64,000 nt of DNA from Oscillospiraceae bacterium (GCA_902787975.1 CADAIP010000017.1:1-64000), one strand, 5' to 3'; shown: positions 43,520 to 52,883, counted from the first letter of the stretch. A program made the numbers and translations. Notes: generated by a model not told the origin, from the letters alone.

Positions 43520-45371
43520 TCTTAAGTTCTACGAAGATAAAGAGCAGACGATAATTGCCGATCTTGCCAGGTATGGAAGGCAGAGCGGCATTTTGTCATT
43601 TTTGAGATTGATTTCTTTTCTGGGTGCGGCAGGACTTCTGATCGGCGGATATGCTGCCAATATGCCCGTTCTTTATTTTGCAGGCTCCGCTGTTTTCATT
43701 TTGTTCGTCGCGCTCTGCATAGTACATAGCGGCATTATCGATAAGGTCAATTATCTGACGGAGCTTTCAAAAGTTAACGCTTCTTATATCGCAAGGATAA
43801 AGGGCGATTTCAATGAGCTCAGGAATATTGCGGTTAAAGGACTTAAGCGTGCAGAAGATATCGGTTCTGCAAAAAGCAGGCTTTACGGTAAGGATTTCGA
43901 GGTTGCAGATCACGACTATTGTGCCGATCTTGATGTGTTCGGCAAGAAGTCTTTATTCTCTTTGCTTAACGTATCAGAGACTTCTTTCGGCAGAAAGAGA
44001 TTTGCTGAAAGTCTTCTGAATAATAAGGCATCTGATATTTCTGTTGATGAACTTAAGGCAAAGCAGAAGGCTGTAGAAGAGCTCTGCTCCAAGCCTGAAA
44101 TGCTCATGGATTATCAGGCAACGGCAAGAGTAGGTAAGATGACCAAAGACCCCAAGGTCCTTTTGGAATTTGCATCCACAGGCTCGAAAACAAAGACTGC
44201 TGCAAATGTACTTGGAATAATCGGAGTTGCTTCATGGTTCAGCATTCCGGTTGCCTTTTTCGCATTCCCCGATTATGCGACAGCAATGATTCCGTCATGC
44301 CTTATCCTGAATTTCATTATCTGGTTAGTAGGAAGGGCTTTTAACGACAAATACATTAAAGCCTGTGAAGGTATGCCTAACCAGGTCAGGACGATCTTAA
44401 GACTTTATACGATACTTGAGAACAGCGGTCTTGAAAATGAACTTAACAAGTCTCTAATTAAGGGTGATGACAAGTCAAAAGGCGCTTACGATTCGCTTAA
44501 AGAACTCAATTCCGTATTGCGTCTTGCAGGCTTAAGAAGCCAGCCGCTGTTTGCCCTTATCTTTAATACGATTGCTCCTTTGGATTATCTTATCTCCAAC
44601 CGTATGGGTAACTGGGCTGTTAAGTACGGAAAAGAACTCCCGACATATATAGACAAGCTTGCTGACCTTGAGGCTCTCATGTGTGCTGCCCAGACAGGTC
44701 TTGTATTACCTTTGAGCTCCATCCCTGAATTCGTCGAGTCTGATAAAGCTGAAGATAATGCATTTTTCGAAGGTTATGATCTCGCACATCCTCTTCTTGC
44801 GCATGATTCAGTTGTAAGCAACTCAGTTACTATTGATAAGGACATAGCGATCATTACAGGTTCCAACATGTCCGGCAAGACAACCATGATAAGAACTGTA
44901 GGCGTATGCACGATACTTGCGATGACAGGCGGCCTTGTACCTGCATCTGCTTTGAAACTCGGAAGAATGAGAGTAATGAGTTCAATGAGGATCGTCGACA
45001 GCATCGAAGAGAATATGAGTACGTTCAAGGCAGAGCTCATAAGGATTTCAGGTATCGTAAAGGCAGCAGGGGAGAACAAGCCGTTGCTGTTCCTTATCGA
45101 TGAGATATTCAGAGGCACGAATTCAGATGATAGGACAGAGGGCGCATTGACTGTTTTGAAAAAGCTTTCAATGCCTTACATTTGCGGTCTTATGACGACT
45201 CATGACTATGCAATGATCGACAAGACCACGGAAGAGTTTAAAAACATTAGATACTATCATTTTTCGGAGACTTATACGGATACTGGAATCACTTTCGATT
45301 ACAGGCTTACATCGGGTATAAGCAGGCAATCTAATGCTAAGTATCTAATGAAGTTGGTTGGAATAGGCTAA
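43509..45371 (+). CDS. membrane-associated MutS-family ATPase
   Basis: 620 aa from the ATG at 43509, inside the sirtuin end; the frame is open further upstream only as a shadow of the Lys-rich tail. Two hydrophobic helices at about 35-75 and two more near 235-285 are unlike classical MutS. The C-terminal MutS domain V is intact: Walker A TGSNMSGKTTMIRT, Walker B LLFLIDEIFRGTNSDDR, and the switch THDYAM. The mismatch-recognition domain I is absent. It is probably a membrane-bound MutS-like ATPase acting on DNA structures other than mismatches. Co-transcribed with the PH protein and sirtuin. Confidence 0.85.
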   Translation: MKANLKFYEDKEQTIIADLARYGRQSGILSFLRLISFLGAAGLLIGGYAANMPVLYFAGSAVFILFVALCIVHSGIIDKVNYLTELSKVNASYIARIKGDFNELRNIAVKGLKRAEDIGSAKSRLYGKDFEVADHDYCADLDVFGKKSLFSLLNVSETSFGRKRFAESLLNNKASDISVDELKAKQKAVEELCSKPEMLMDYQATARVGKMTKDPKVLLEFASTGSKTKTAANVLGIIGVASWFSIPVAFFAFPDYATAMIPSCLILNFIIWLVGRAFNDKYIKACEGMPNQVRTILRLYTILENSGLENELNKSLIKGDDKSKGAYDSLKELNSVLRLAGLRSQPLFALIFNTIAPLDYLISNRMGNWAVKYGKELPTYIDKLADLEALMCAAQTGLVLPLSSIPEFVESDKAEDNAFFEGYDLAHPLLAHDSVVSNSVTIDKDIAIITGSNMSGKTTMIRTVGVCTILAMTGGLVPASALKLGRMRVMSSMRIVDSIEENMSTFKAELIRISGIVKAAGENKPLLFLIDEIFRGTNSDDRTEGALTVLKKLSMPYICGLMTTHDYAMIDKTTEEFKNIRYYHFSETYTDTGITFDYRLTSGISRQSNAKYLMKLVGIG

Positions 45372-45448
45372 GCGTTTGTTATTATGGACAATATTTTAGG
45401 TTTATATTGAATTTCCCGCATAAATATTAAATATGTTGTTTTCTTTTC

Positions 45449-45477
45449 TTGCATTCTAGATTTTTAATGTATAAAAT
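45449..45477 (+). promoter_or_regulatory. promoter of kinase gene
   Basis: TTGCAT (45449-45454), 17 bp, TAAAAT (45472-45477), 33 nt before the ATG. Confidence 0.5.
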
Positions 45478-45509
45478 CTTATTGGAGAGAAGGTTTTGAA
45501 GAGGGTTAT

Positions 45510-47249
45510 ATGTTCGAAGAATTAGGCAATTATCTGTCTATTGTGCTTGATTACTCCGTTGTTTTGGAGTACTCCAACGGAGTTTGGTTTGATGAGCTCA
45601 CAAACCTCTTTGAAGATAAGGGTATCGATTGTTATATCGATGATACTTTCAAGATTCTCCATAAGTGTGTTGTACAGCAGCAGGATCCCAAAGACGTTTA
45701 TGTCCAGAACTCCATGCGGTCGCTTATTCAGAGCCTTATGGCTACGAATACGCTTCACGTTGTTCATACATGCAATACAGAATATTTCATTGAGCAGGTA
45801 AAGAATCTCCGTATGTGCTGCATCCTTACTACAAGGAAAGGCATTTTCACCAAGAGACTTTATGAGAAGGCTCCCGAATTCAACGGTGATATTGCCGTGC
45901 TCACACCTACCGGTCTTAAGATATTCCATTCCGTTGCCGAGATGATCGATCAGTTCCCGATGCCCGAGATCAGCGGCCTTGCAAAAAATGATACTTTCAT
46001 CGATAGCGACGGAAGAGCTAGTATAGATGATGTTGTTATCTCCACTGAAGGCGATAAGTTTACTCTCGTGAAGAGACTTAGCGGCGGAGCTGAAGGTATG
46101 GTATTTACTACCAATAATCCCAAGTATGTCGCCAAGATTTATCACAAGGGAGTTATCACTCCTTTGAGATGGGCTAAGCTTAAGAAACTTACAGAACTTG
46201 GTATCACTTCTTCAGGTTTCTGTACACCTCAACACCTTCTTTATTTCCGCGGTGTTCCGATCGGTTATACGATGTTCATCGGAAAGGGCACAACGCTCAG
46301 CAATGTTTTCGACGGTCCTGATGCTATTCTTGAGCATTATCCCGACTGGACAAGACTTGATGTCTGCGAGACGTTGCTGTCACTTATCGGCAAGTATCTG
46401 TATCTTCATATGCATGATGTCCTGGCAGGAGACATTCAGCTTAAGAATGCTTTGATATACACTTCTTCATCACAGTATCTCATTGATATGGACAGTGTTC
46501 AGATCGGCAACCTTCCTTGCCCTGTAGGTACGGAGGAGTTTACTGATCCCAGACTTTGGGGTAAAGACTTTGCTGGTTTTGTAAGAACACTTGAAGATGA
46601 AGACTACTCCATTGCAATGCTGGTATTCACAATATTGTTCTGCGGACTTCATCCTTATGCAACCAGAAAGGGTGCTGAGACATTAAGAGAAGAGATCCTG
46701 AATCACAACTTCCCTTATACGCTCGATAATTCCGATACAGAACATATTCCGCTCGGCGGTTACGATCACATCTGGGAGTATCTCCCTGAGAATCTCCGCA
46801 TCATGCTCTATAAGACATTCCGTGAAGGCAAGTCCTATGAAGCAGTCTGCTGGCGCGCAGCCGTTCAGGAATACATGAATAATCTTGAAAATTTCGTCTA
46901 CGATGATCCTGAAGCTTATAAGCTTTTCCCTTGCGAAAACTATAAGCAGGCAACAGTCAACGTAGAAGAAGTAAGAGCTCAGCTTAATGCCAAGATCGAA
47001 GCTAAGAAAACTAGAGAAGAAAACGTTGCAGCCAGGGCCCAGATGGAGAAGAAGTCATTTTCCAATGTGCCTTCCGGCAGATATGTTTCATCAAATGTCG
47101 GTGAAAGCAGCAGCTTCAGACCGATGAGATTTGATGATGATGCTCCGAATTCTGAGAATCCTGCATTTGCATCGAAACCAGCCGCAGCATCAGCTCCTGT
47201 AAATACCGAAGAGCCTGCAAAAAAGAAGAAATTTTTCGGACTGTTCTGA
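45510..47249 (+). CDS. protein-kinase-fold protein of TerY-P-like module, with N-terminal extra domain
   Basis: 579 aa. Residues 1-140 form an alpha/beta region that could be PIN- or NYN-like (IVLDYSVVLEY, then TTRKG and GDIAVLT); this is a weak guess. About 182-430 is a kinase fold: glycine loop LSGGAEGMVF, K209 (VAKIYHKG), catalytic segment GDIQLKNAL (D308, N313) and metal Asp in IDMDS (D326/D328). This degenerate spelling is typical of kinases that sit next to vWA and PP2C proteins. A charged, probably disordered C-terminus ends in KKKKFFGLF. The next genes are vWA, PP2C and a coiled-coil protein. Confidence 0.8.
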   Translation: MFEELGNYLSIVLDYSVVLEYSNGVWFDELTNLFEDKGIDCYIDDTFKILHKCVVQQQDPKDVYVQNSMRSLIQSLMATNTLHVVHTCNTEYFIEQVKNLRMCCILTTRKGIFTKRLYEKAPEFNGDIAVLTPTGLKIFHSVAEMIDQFPMPEISGLAKNDTFIDSDGRASIDDVVISTEGDKFTLVKRLSGGAEGMVFTTNNPKYVAKIYHKGVITPLRWAKLKKLTELGITSSGFCTPQHLLYFRGVPIGYTMFIGKGTTLSNVFDGPDAILEHYPDWTRLDVCETLLSLIGKYLYLHMHDVLAGDIQLKNALIYTSSSQYLIDMDSVQIGNLPCPVGTEEFTDPRLWGKDFAGFVRTLEDEDYSIAMLVFTILFCGLHPYATRKGAETLREEILNHNFPYTLDNSDTEHIPLGGYDHIWEYLPENLRIMLYKTFREGKSYEAVCWRAAVQEYMNNLENFVYDDPEAYKLFPCENYKQATVNVEEVRAQLNAKIEAKKTREENVAARAQMEKKSFSNVPSGRYVSSNVGESSSFRPMRFDDDAPNSENPAFASKPAAASAPVNTEEPAKKKKFFGLF

Positions 47250-47313
47250 TTATTCGCTTAGCTCTATATAGCAAATTAACCGGCAACCTAATTACACAAG
47301 TTGCGTGATTGTT

Positions 47314-47322
47314 TGTTATAAT
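47314..47322 (+). promoter_or_regulatory. extended -10 for vWA-PP2C operon
   Basis: TGTTATAAT, 41 nt before the vWA ATG. No -35 is evident. It gives the vWA-PP2C genes a promoter separate from the kinase. Confidence 0.5.
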
Positions 47323-47362
47323 TTTAAAGATATCAAAACTCTCGAAAACTCGGAGGATTTTT

Positions 47363-48094
47363 ATGGCGGATAATTTTTCAAGTTCTGATTTCGGAACTAG
47401 TACGAGAAGAAGACTTCCAATCTGTTTTGCACTTGATACATCAGGTTCCATGATGGGAAACCCGATAAGACAGCTTAACATGGGTCTCCAAAACTTCGTT
47501 GCATCTATCAAAAATAATGATGACACAAGAAATTCAACAGATATCGCGATCATTACTTTTGGTTCCAAGGTAGACATCGTAATGCCTTTCGGTAAGATCT
47601 CCAAGGAGAAGGGACTTCCTGAGATCACTGCATCAACAACACTTACACCTATCGGCGAAGGCGTTCTTACTGCATTAGAGCTTCTTAACGCACGTAAGGA
47701 AGGTTACAAGGAAATGGGCATCAAATATTTCCAGCCCTGGCTTGTAGTCATTACAGACGGCGCTCCGCAGGGTCCTAACGCTATGCAGAATATGGAAAGA
47801 GCCATTGAAGCTTGCAATGAACTCGAACGTGAAGACAAGCTTGTCGTATTCAACATCGGTGTAGGTAACGGCGTAGACTTCGAGCTCTTAAAGAGACTTT
47901 CCTGCAAGCGTGCAGAGCCTATTTCAGTTAACTCTGCTGACTTCGCCAAGCTTTTCGAGTTCCTCGGATCTTCTTCTTCTTCAATCGTATCTTCAGGTAT
48001 GAGCGATGACGCACTTTATAACATCGACAACAAACCTCATGGCAAGGCTGTTGAGTTAGATGATTTCATGAAGTTCATTAACGAGGACGAATAA
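47363..48094 (+). CDS. von Willebrand A domain protein, TerY-like
   Basis: 243 aa from the ATG at 47363 (CGGAGGA upstream). A cytosolic vWA domain fills most of the chain. The MIDAS motif is DTSGSMMG, with the later ITDGAPQGPN supplying the distal Asp; the Thr ligand is likely in the TPIGEG segment. TerY-like proteins use the metal site to hold partner proteins. The stop shares a base with the PP2C ATG (TAATG), so the two are translated together. Confidence 0.9.
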   Translation: MADNFSSSDFGTSTRRRLPICFALDTSGSMMGNPIRQLNMGLQNFVASIKNNDDTRNSTDIAIITFGSKVDIVMPFGKISKEKGLPEITASTTLTPIGEGVLTALELLNARKEGYKEMGIKYFQPWLVVITDGAPQGPNAMQNMERAIEACNELEREDKLVVFNIGVGNGVDFELLKRLSCKRAEPISVNSADFAKLFEFLGSSSSSIVSSGMSDDALYNIDNKPHGKAVELDDFMKFINEDE

Positions 48095-49173
48095 TGTATA
48101 AGGGTATTACTGTCGGAGCAATCACGACTATCGGTAATAAGCATGTTAACCGCGGAACTCCTTGCGAGGACGCTTCTTATGCTGTTGCCAAAAACGGAGT
48201 TTCTGTCGTTTGTATTGCTGATGGCGCCGGCGGTAAGCAGTATACGGATGCGAGATTCGGCTCTGATTGTGCTGTACACGTAATCACAGATACTTTGTGT
48301 GAACACTTTGATGCGCTTTACAGCGAGAACAGGGAAGCTGCTGTCAGAGGTTATCTCATGGCCAAGCTTCGTGTCGCTTTTGCAGACATCATGGAAGAGC
48401 GCACTATCGACGTTATCGACAGACTGTCATGCACGCTTCTTTTCGTTGCAGTAAAGGACAGAAGAATGATGATCGGTCACATAGGTGACGGCCTTATCGT
48501 TAGAGTATCTCCTTCCGGTGTAAGCCCTATTTCGATGCCACAGAATGACAAGGACGGTAAGACATATTTTGTAACTGCTGCCCATGCCGATAATTATATG
48601 CGTCTTCTTAAGACCACCGTTGACGATGTCCATGCCATTGCCTTAATGACAGACGGCGTTCAGGACAGCGTTTACAACGAAGAGGCAGGTCTCGTAAAGC
48701 CGGTTGTTGCTAAGATGGCTGAGACTTTTGCAGACGGAAGGGAAGAAGGCGAGAAATCTGTTCTTGAGACTGTTCAGAAATACATCGTTGGTTCAAGTAA
48801 TGCCAGTGATGATGCAAGCTTTGGAGTTATGTTTTTTGAGGGGACCAAAGCACCGGATCCGGCAACACTTGAAAGTGAAGCAGCTAAGTTTGCTTCATCA
48901 GACGAGACATTTAAAGATCTTTCACTTGCTATAAAGCCTGAGATCATCAAGGCGCATGAGATCATCTCGAAGTGTGCCGGCGAGGAACCTGCTGCTCAAC
49001 CTGAACCGGAGCCCGCGAAGGAGCCTGAGGTTGCTGCTGCTGAAAAGAAGGAACCTGAGGTTGAGACCAAGCAGCCGTCGAAGATCAGCAAAATTTCGAT
49101 TATCTTGCTTGCTATAGGCATTGTGCTTTGCATTATAGGAGCAATTGAATTAGTGTTATCACTTAAAGGATGA
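48094..49173 (+). CDS. PP2C-type Ser/Thr phosphatase with C-terminal membrane anchor
   Basis: 359 aa. PPM-family phosphatase: IADGAGGKQYTD and the later HIGDGLIV, LMTDGVQDS and NASDDASFG supply the metal-binding Asp residues. An acidic Pro/Glu linker (about 290-330) leads to one helix at about 335-357, ending in a short tail, so the phosphatase is held at the inner membrane face. It opposes the kinase at 45510 in the likely signalling unit. Overlaps its neighbours on both sides. Confidence 0.9.
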   Translation: MYKGITVGAITTIGNKHVNRGTPCEDASYAVAKNGVSVVCIADGAGGKQYTDARFGSDCAVHVITDTLCEHFDALYSENREAAVRGYLMAKLRVAFADIMEERTIDVIDRLSCTLLFVAVKDRRMMIGHIGDGLIVRVSPSGVSPISMPQNDKDGKTYFVTAAHADNYMRLLKTTVDDVHAIALMTDGVQDSVYNEEAGLVKPVVAKMAETFADGREEGEKSVLETVQKYIVGSSNASDDASFGVMFFEGTKAPDPATLESEAAKFASSDETFKDLSLAIKPEIIKAHEIISKCAGEEPAAQPEPEPAKEPEVAAAEKKEPEVETKQPSKISKISIILLAIGIVLCIIGAIELVLSLKG

Positions 49174-49181
49174 GGGGTTTT

Positions 49182-50018
49182 ATGAGAGAAGAAAAAAAGT
49201 ACGAGATTCTACCAGGTGTAGAGATTCCTGACATCAAGAGGATTCAGGAAGCAGCTTCTGACTTCAGCATTTCTGAAGTCGGTGATGTTGAGATCAGGAC
49301 AGTTACACTTCAGCCCGTTGCTGCTGCAGTAACGCCCAGTGTGTCTCCGGATGAGCTTTCACAGCTCCAGTCACTCGGTATTAAGGTTGCTGAAGATGAA
49401 GAACGTTCGAAGGCTGAAAGCCGTGCAAAGATGGATGCCATCATGCATAAGGCTGTTCAGGCTCCTGAATCCATAGGTGACCTCAAGGCATCTCATATTG
49501 CGCAGCTTGATGAAGAGAAGCGCAAGAGGCTCAAAGAGGATATGAAGGAAGCTGAAGCCCAGCAGGCAGAAGAGGAAGCAAAGAACAAGGCACGCGAAGA
49601 GCGCCGTCAGTTGCAGCAGAGACTTCTTGAGGAGTCCAGAGAGAAGGCTGCAAAAGAGAAGGAAGCTCAGGAAAAGGCTGCCCGTGAAGCTGCTGCCAAG
49701 GAAGAAGAGGAAATCAGGAAAGCAGCTGAGGAGATGGCTGCCAAGCTTATGCAGCCTGTTGAAGAAAAGAAAGAAGAAGCAGCTAAGACGGAAGATGCTC
49801 CTAAAGCAGAGGCGCCTAAGGCAGAGGCTGATAAGAAAGAAGAGCCGTCTAAGGTTGAAGAGGCTCCCAAGGCAGAAGAGAAGAAGCCCGAGGAAGCTCA
49901 GAAACCTGCACAGAGACCTGCTGCACCCGATGAGGTTCCGATTGAGAAGAAGACCGCTAAGGTTTTATCTGCTTCTGAAACCTATGACGAATTCAAGGAA
50001 TTCTTGGAAGAAGAATAA
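49182..50018 (+). CDS. Glu/Lys/Ala-rich coiled-coil protein of phosphatase operon
   Basis: 278 aa from the ATG at 49182 (GAGGGG six nt upstream); an ATG at 49170 overlapping the PP2C stop is also in frame. No named domain. Residues 1-95 are mixed; about 100-195 is a long coiled coil (KRLKEDMKEAEAQQAEEEA), followed by Ala/Pro/Lys/Glu low complexity and a short conserved-looking end (SETYDEFKEFLEEE). It has no membrane helix. The position suggests it is a scaffold or the phosphorylated target of the kinase/PP2C pair. Confidence 0.78.
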   Translation: MREEKKYEILPGVEIPDIKRIQEAASDFSISEVGDVEIRTVTLQPVAAAVTPSVSPDELSQLQSLGIKVAEDEERSKAESRAKMDAIMHKAVQAPESIGDLKASHIAQLDEEKRKRLKEDMKEAEAQQAEEEAKNKAREERRQLQQRLLEESREKAAKEKEAQEKAAREAAAKEEEEIRKAAEEMAAKLMQPVEEKKEEAAKTEDAPKAEAPKAEADKKEEPSKVEEAPKAEEKKPEEAQKPAQRPAAPDEVPIEKKTAKVLSASETYDEFKEFLEEE

Positions 50019-50038
50019 TAAATTTACGGATATTAATG

Positions 50039-50075
50039 ACGGGGTGTCTCAGATGGGGCACTCCGTTTTATTTTT
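50039..50075 (+). terminator. terminator of the vWA-PP2C operon
   Basis: ACGGGGTGTC (50039-50048) pairs with GGCACTCCGT (50057-50066), two G-U, then TTTATTTTT. Confidence 0.75.
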
Positions 50076-50143
50076 GTTTGTTTAGGGGTAGTTTTCCTAA
50101 GGGTCTAAGAATAATGAAATAGTTTAAAGTATTAAAAACAAAA

Positions 50144-50167
50144 AAGGATGTCACTTAGGACATCCTT
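50144..50167. terminator. bidirectional terminator next to tRNA-Lys
   Basis: AAGGATGTC (50144-50152) pairs with GACATCCTT (50159-50167). Six T follow on the minus strand and CTTTTT on the plus strand. It ends the minus-strand tRNA transcript. Confidence 0.8.
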
Positions 50168-50175
50168 CTTTTTGT

Positions 50176-50251
50176 TGGTGCACCTCCAGGGACTCGAACC
50201 CTGGGCCCACTGATTAAGAGTCAGTTGCTCTACCATCTGAGCTAGAGGTGC
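50176..50251 (-). tRNA. tRNA-Lys (anticodon CTT)
   Basis: Minus-strand cloverleaf with acceptor GCACCTC/GAGGTGC, anticodon loop CTCTTAA (CTT at 50216-50218), T-loop GGTTCGAGTCC and encoded CCA. It decodes AAG. Confidence 0.96.
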
Positions 50252-50306
50252 GTTAAGCAACGTGAGTTATTGCGTGTTTTACTTTAAAACGAAAAAATTT
50301 TCTTTA

Positions 50307-51446
50307 TTACTTAAAGAAGCCCGTCATGTCGACAGAAGTGAAGTCGTCTGACAGGGGAAGCGCAACAGGCTTTCCTTCTTTCGCGGACTTGTAAATTCCA
50401 AGGAGAGTATCGACGGATGAGAATCCGGAATACGCGTCAGCAATGGGATTCTTATCGTTGGTTATTGAATTGTAAAGGTCATTGTAGATACCGAGGTGCG
50501 GATTTAATGCGCACTTATATGAGAACATTCCGCCTTCCTTGAACTGCTTGCGGATATAGTAGCCGTTAAGTTTCTTTATCTTTCCGTCGGGCTTAACGGT
50601 AACGAGATTAAGATGTGGCTTGCCTGATTCAAGGCCCATTGAGAGCTGTCCGTTCTCACAGAAGACTGTAAATTCAGCCGAGTGCTTTGAAGGAATTGTT
50701 GCCGTTGTGCCTTCGATCTGTGCAAGCGCACCGTTTTCGAGTCTTAATACGGCCATGCCGAGATCTTCAGCTTCTATGTTTCTGATGCGCTGTGCGATCA
50801 TGGCAGAAGCTTCTTCGGGTTCGGAACCCATGAGCCATACGAGAAGATCGATCGCGTGGATCGTCTGGTTCATCAGGGCGCCGCCGTCACTCTTCCATGT
50901 TCCGCGCCATGCAGCGCTTGAATAGTAATCTTCGCCGTGTCCCCAGCGCACATAGATGCTGCCGTGTGTGACTTTGCCGTATTTGCCCTCAGCGATATCC
51001 TGTCTAACGAGGCCGACGATGGGGAGATAACGGTAGATGTGTCCCATGGCAATCTTAAGACCTGTCTTTTTGGAGAGCTCGAAAATCTCACGGGCTTCAG
51101 ATACAGACATTGTCATGGGCTTTTCGAGAAGGAGGTTCGATCCGTGTTCCATTGCGTATTTGGCAATCTGGAAGTGAAGACCGGAAGGAACCGTAACTGA
51201 TACGATCGAAGGCTTGATCTCATCGATTGCTGCCTTGTAGTCGGTAAATGTCTTAACGTTCGCAAAACCTTTTACAGAACCAAGAAGCCTTTTCGCGGAA
51301 TCGGGATTAACATCCACTACGGCTTTGAGTTCTAAGCCCTTAAGCTTGGAAATGGCCTTTAAATGCTTTTCTGCGACTCTTCCGCATCCGATGAGGACTA
51401 CGGAAAGTGTTGAAGATGTTGATGTTGTGTTCGTATTATCGGCCAT
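50307..51446 (-). CDS. Gfo/Idh/MocA-family oxidoreductase
   Basis: 379 aa. NAD(P)-dependent sugar or cyclitol oxidoreductase. The N-terminal Rossmann motif is VVLIGCGRVAEKHLKAI, the EKP motif (LLEKPMTMS) supplies the catalytic Lys, and the C-terminal beta sheet is present. GGAGG is 8 nt upstream of the ATG. It stands alone between tRNA-Lys and pdp, so the substrate cannot be inferred; many homologues act on nucleotide-sugar or envelope precursors. Confidence 0.9.
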   Translation of the reverse strand: MADNTNTTSTSSTLSVVLIGCGRVAEKHLKAISKLKGLELKAVVDVNPDSAKRLLGSVKGFANVKTFTDYKAAIDEIKPSIVSVTVPSGLHFQIAKYAMEHGSNLLLEKPMTMSVSEAREIFELSKKTGLKIAMGHIYRYLPIVGLVRQDIAEGKYGKVTHGSIYVRWGHGEDYYSSAAWRGTWKSDGGALMNQTIHAIDLLVWLMGSEPEEASAMIAQRIRNIEAEDLGMAVLRLENGALAQIEGTTATIPSKHSAEFTVFCENGQLSMGLESGKPHLNLVTVKPDGKIKKLNGYYIRKQFKEGGMFSYKCALNPHLGIYNDLYNSITNDKNPIADAYSGFSSVDTLLGIYKSAKEGKPVALPLSDDFTSVDMTGFFK

Positions 51447-51557
51447 TTACAGCCTCCATATCAGGTTTTTGCTTGAATTAGTTTAGCACAAAAGAGTATT
51501 TTGCACTTATTAGATTATAATATCTTTATTGAGGACCTTTACCGGAGGTGATCTTCC

Positions 51558-52883
51558 ATGAATATGCGGGATATCATAATTGCCAAGAGAGACAAGCAGA
51601 GCCTGACTGATGAACAGATAAAGTTCTTCGTCCAGGGAGTTACGGACGGAAGCATTCCGGACTATCAGACTTCGGCGCTTCTTATGGCAATCGTCTTAAA
51701 CGGCATGGATGAGCGTGAGATGACGACACTGACGCTTGAGATGGCCGCATCAGGCAAGCAGCTGACACTTCCTTATATCGAAGGTGTATCCGTAGATAAG
51801 CACAGTACAGGCGGCGTAGGAGATAAGATTACGCCTATCCTTTTGCCTTTGATCGCATCGTTCGGTGTTGAAGTAGTCAAGCTCAGCGGCAGAGGTTTGG
51901 GCTTTACGGGCGGAACGGTCGATAAGTTCGAATCCATTGAAGGCTTTAATGTCGAAGTGGATACCAAAGATTTCCATATGTATGTTATCAAGACGGGTAT
52001 GGTCATTTCAGGCCAGACGCCTGATCTGGCGCCTGCAGATAAGATACTTTATGCATTGCGTGACGTTACGGGAACGGTTGATTCCATTCCGCTTATCGCA
52101 TCCAGCATTATGAGCAAGAAGATCGCGGCCGGTGCACAGGGAATCGTCTTGGATGTTACCTGCGGTTCCGGTGCTTTCATGAAGGATTACGACATGGCAA
52201 AGGAACTTGCTGAAGCCATGATCAAGATCGGTAAGCTTGCAGGACGTCAGGTGGTCGCGGTCATTACCAATATGGATGAGCCTTTGGGAAGATTCTGCGG
52301 AAATGTCCTTGAAATGCAGGAAGTTTTCAATACGGTGACCGGTAAGGGCGAACCTGACGTTATTGAAGTCGTTACCGAGCTTGCATACCATCTCATAAAG
52401 ATAGCCCAGAAGGATGCCGGCATGAGCGAAGAAGTCCTTAAGAATGAGATCCGAGCAAGGCTTTCAGACGGTACATGCTATGAGAAATATAAGCAGCTTA
52501 TCGAATCACAGGGAGGCAAGCTTAATGCTGCCGGTGCTCCCGTGTATGTTTCAAAGCCTTTCGACTGCATGCACGTAAATTCACCTGAAGCCGGATATGT
52601 TCAAAGCATGAGAGCTGACTTGATAGGTCAGGCTTCGGTTCTTTTGGGAGCAGGGCGTCTTGCGAAAACAGATAAGATCGATTACGGTGCCGGAATAGGA
52701 TTCTTTGTTAAAGTCGGCGACAAGGTTGCCAGAGGAGATTCACTCTGCGCTCTTTATACGGGTGAGGATGTCCAGATCCCTGAAGATAAGCTTTTCGATG
52801 CCATGGAACTGATCCTTGAAGCCTATGAGATAGGTCCCAATCCGCCCGAGAAGAAGCCTGCCATATTAGGCGTAATCACTTGA
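51558..52883 (+). CDS. pdp: pyrimidine-nucleoside (thymidine) phosphorylase
   Basis: 441 aa. It splits uridine/thymidine with phosphate to base plus (deoxy)ribose-1-phosphate. VDKHSTGGVGDK and LSGRGLGFTGGTVDK are hallmark phosphate- and substrate-binding segments, and the C-terminal domain has normal length. GGAGGTGAT precedes the ATG. With uraA and upp elsewhere in the window it completes uracil salvage. The ruvC promoter overlaps its stop. Confidence 0.95.
   Translation: MNMRDIIIAKRDKQSLTDEQIKFFVQGVTDGSIPDYQTSALLMAIVLNGMDEREMTTLTLEMAASGKQLTLPYIEGVSVDKHSTGGVGDKITPILLPLIASFGVEVVKLSGRGLGFTGGTVDKFESIEGFNVEVDTKDFHMYVIKTGMVISGQTPDLAPADKILYALRDVTGTVDSIPLIASSIMSKKIAAGAQGIVLDVTCGSGAFMKDYDMAKELAEAMIKIGKLAGRQVVAVITNMDEPLGRFCGNVLEMQEVFNTVTGKGEPDVIEVVTELAYHLIKIAQKDAGMSEEVLKNEIRARLSDGTCYEKYKQLIESQGGKLNAAGAPVYVSKPFDCMHVNSPEAGYVQSMRADLIGQASVLLGAGRLAKTDKIDYGAGIGFFVKVGDKVARGDSLCALYTGEDVQIPEDKLFDAMELILEAYEIGPNPPEKKPAILGVIT

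Noticed and set aside
45510..50018. Tellurium-resistance operon
   Set aside because: Only the kinase, vWA and PP2C types are present; no TerB, TerC, TerD or TerZ-like protein was found.
49627..50085. 152-aa Arg/Lys/Leu-rich frame
   Set aside because: It is a shifted reading of the coiled-coil gene's low-complexity part, without a ribosome site.
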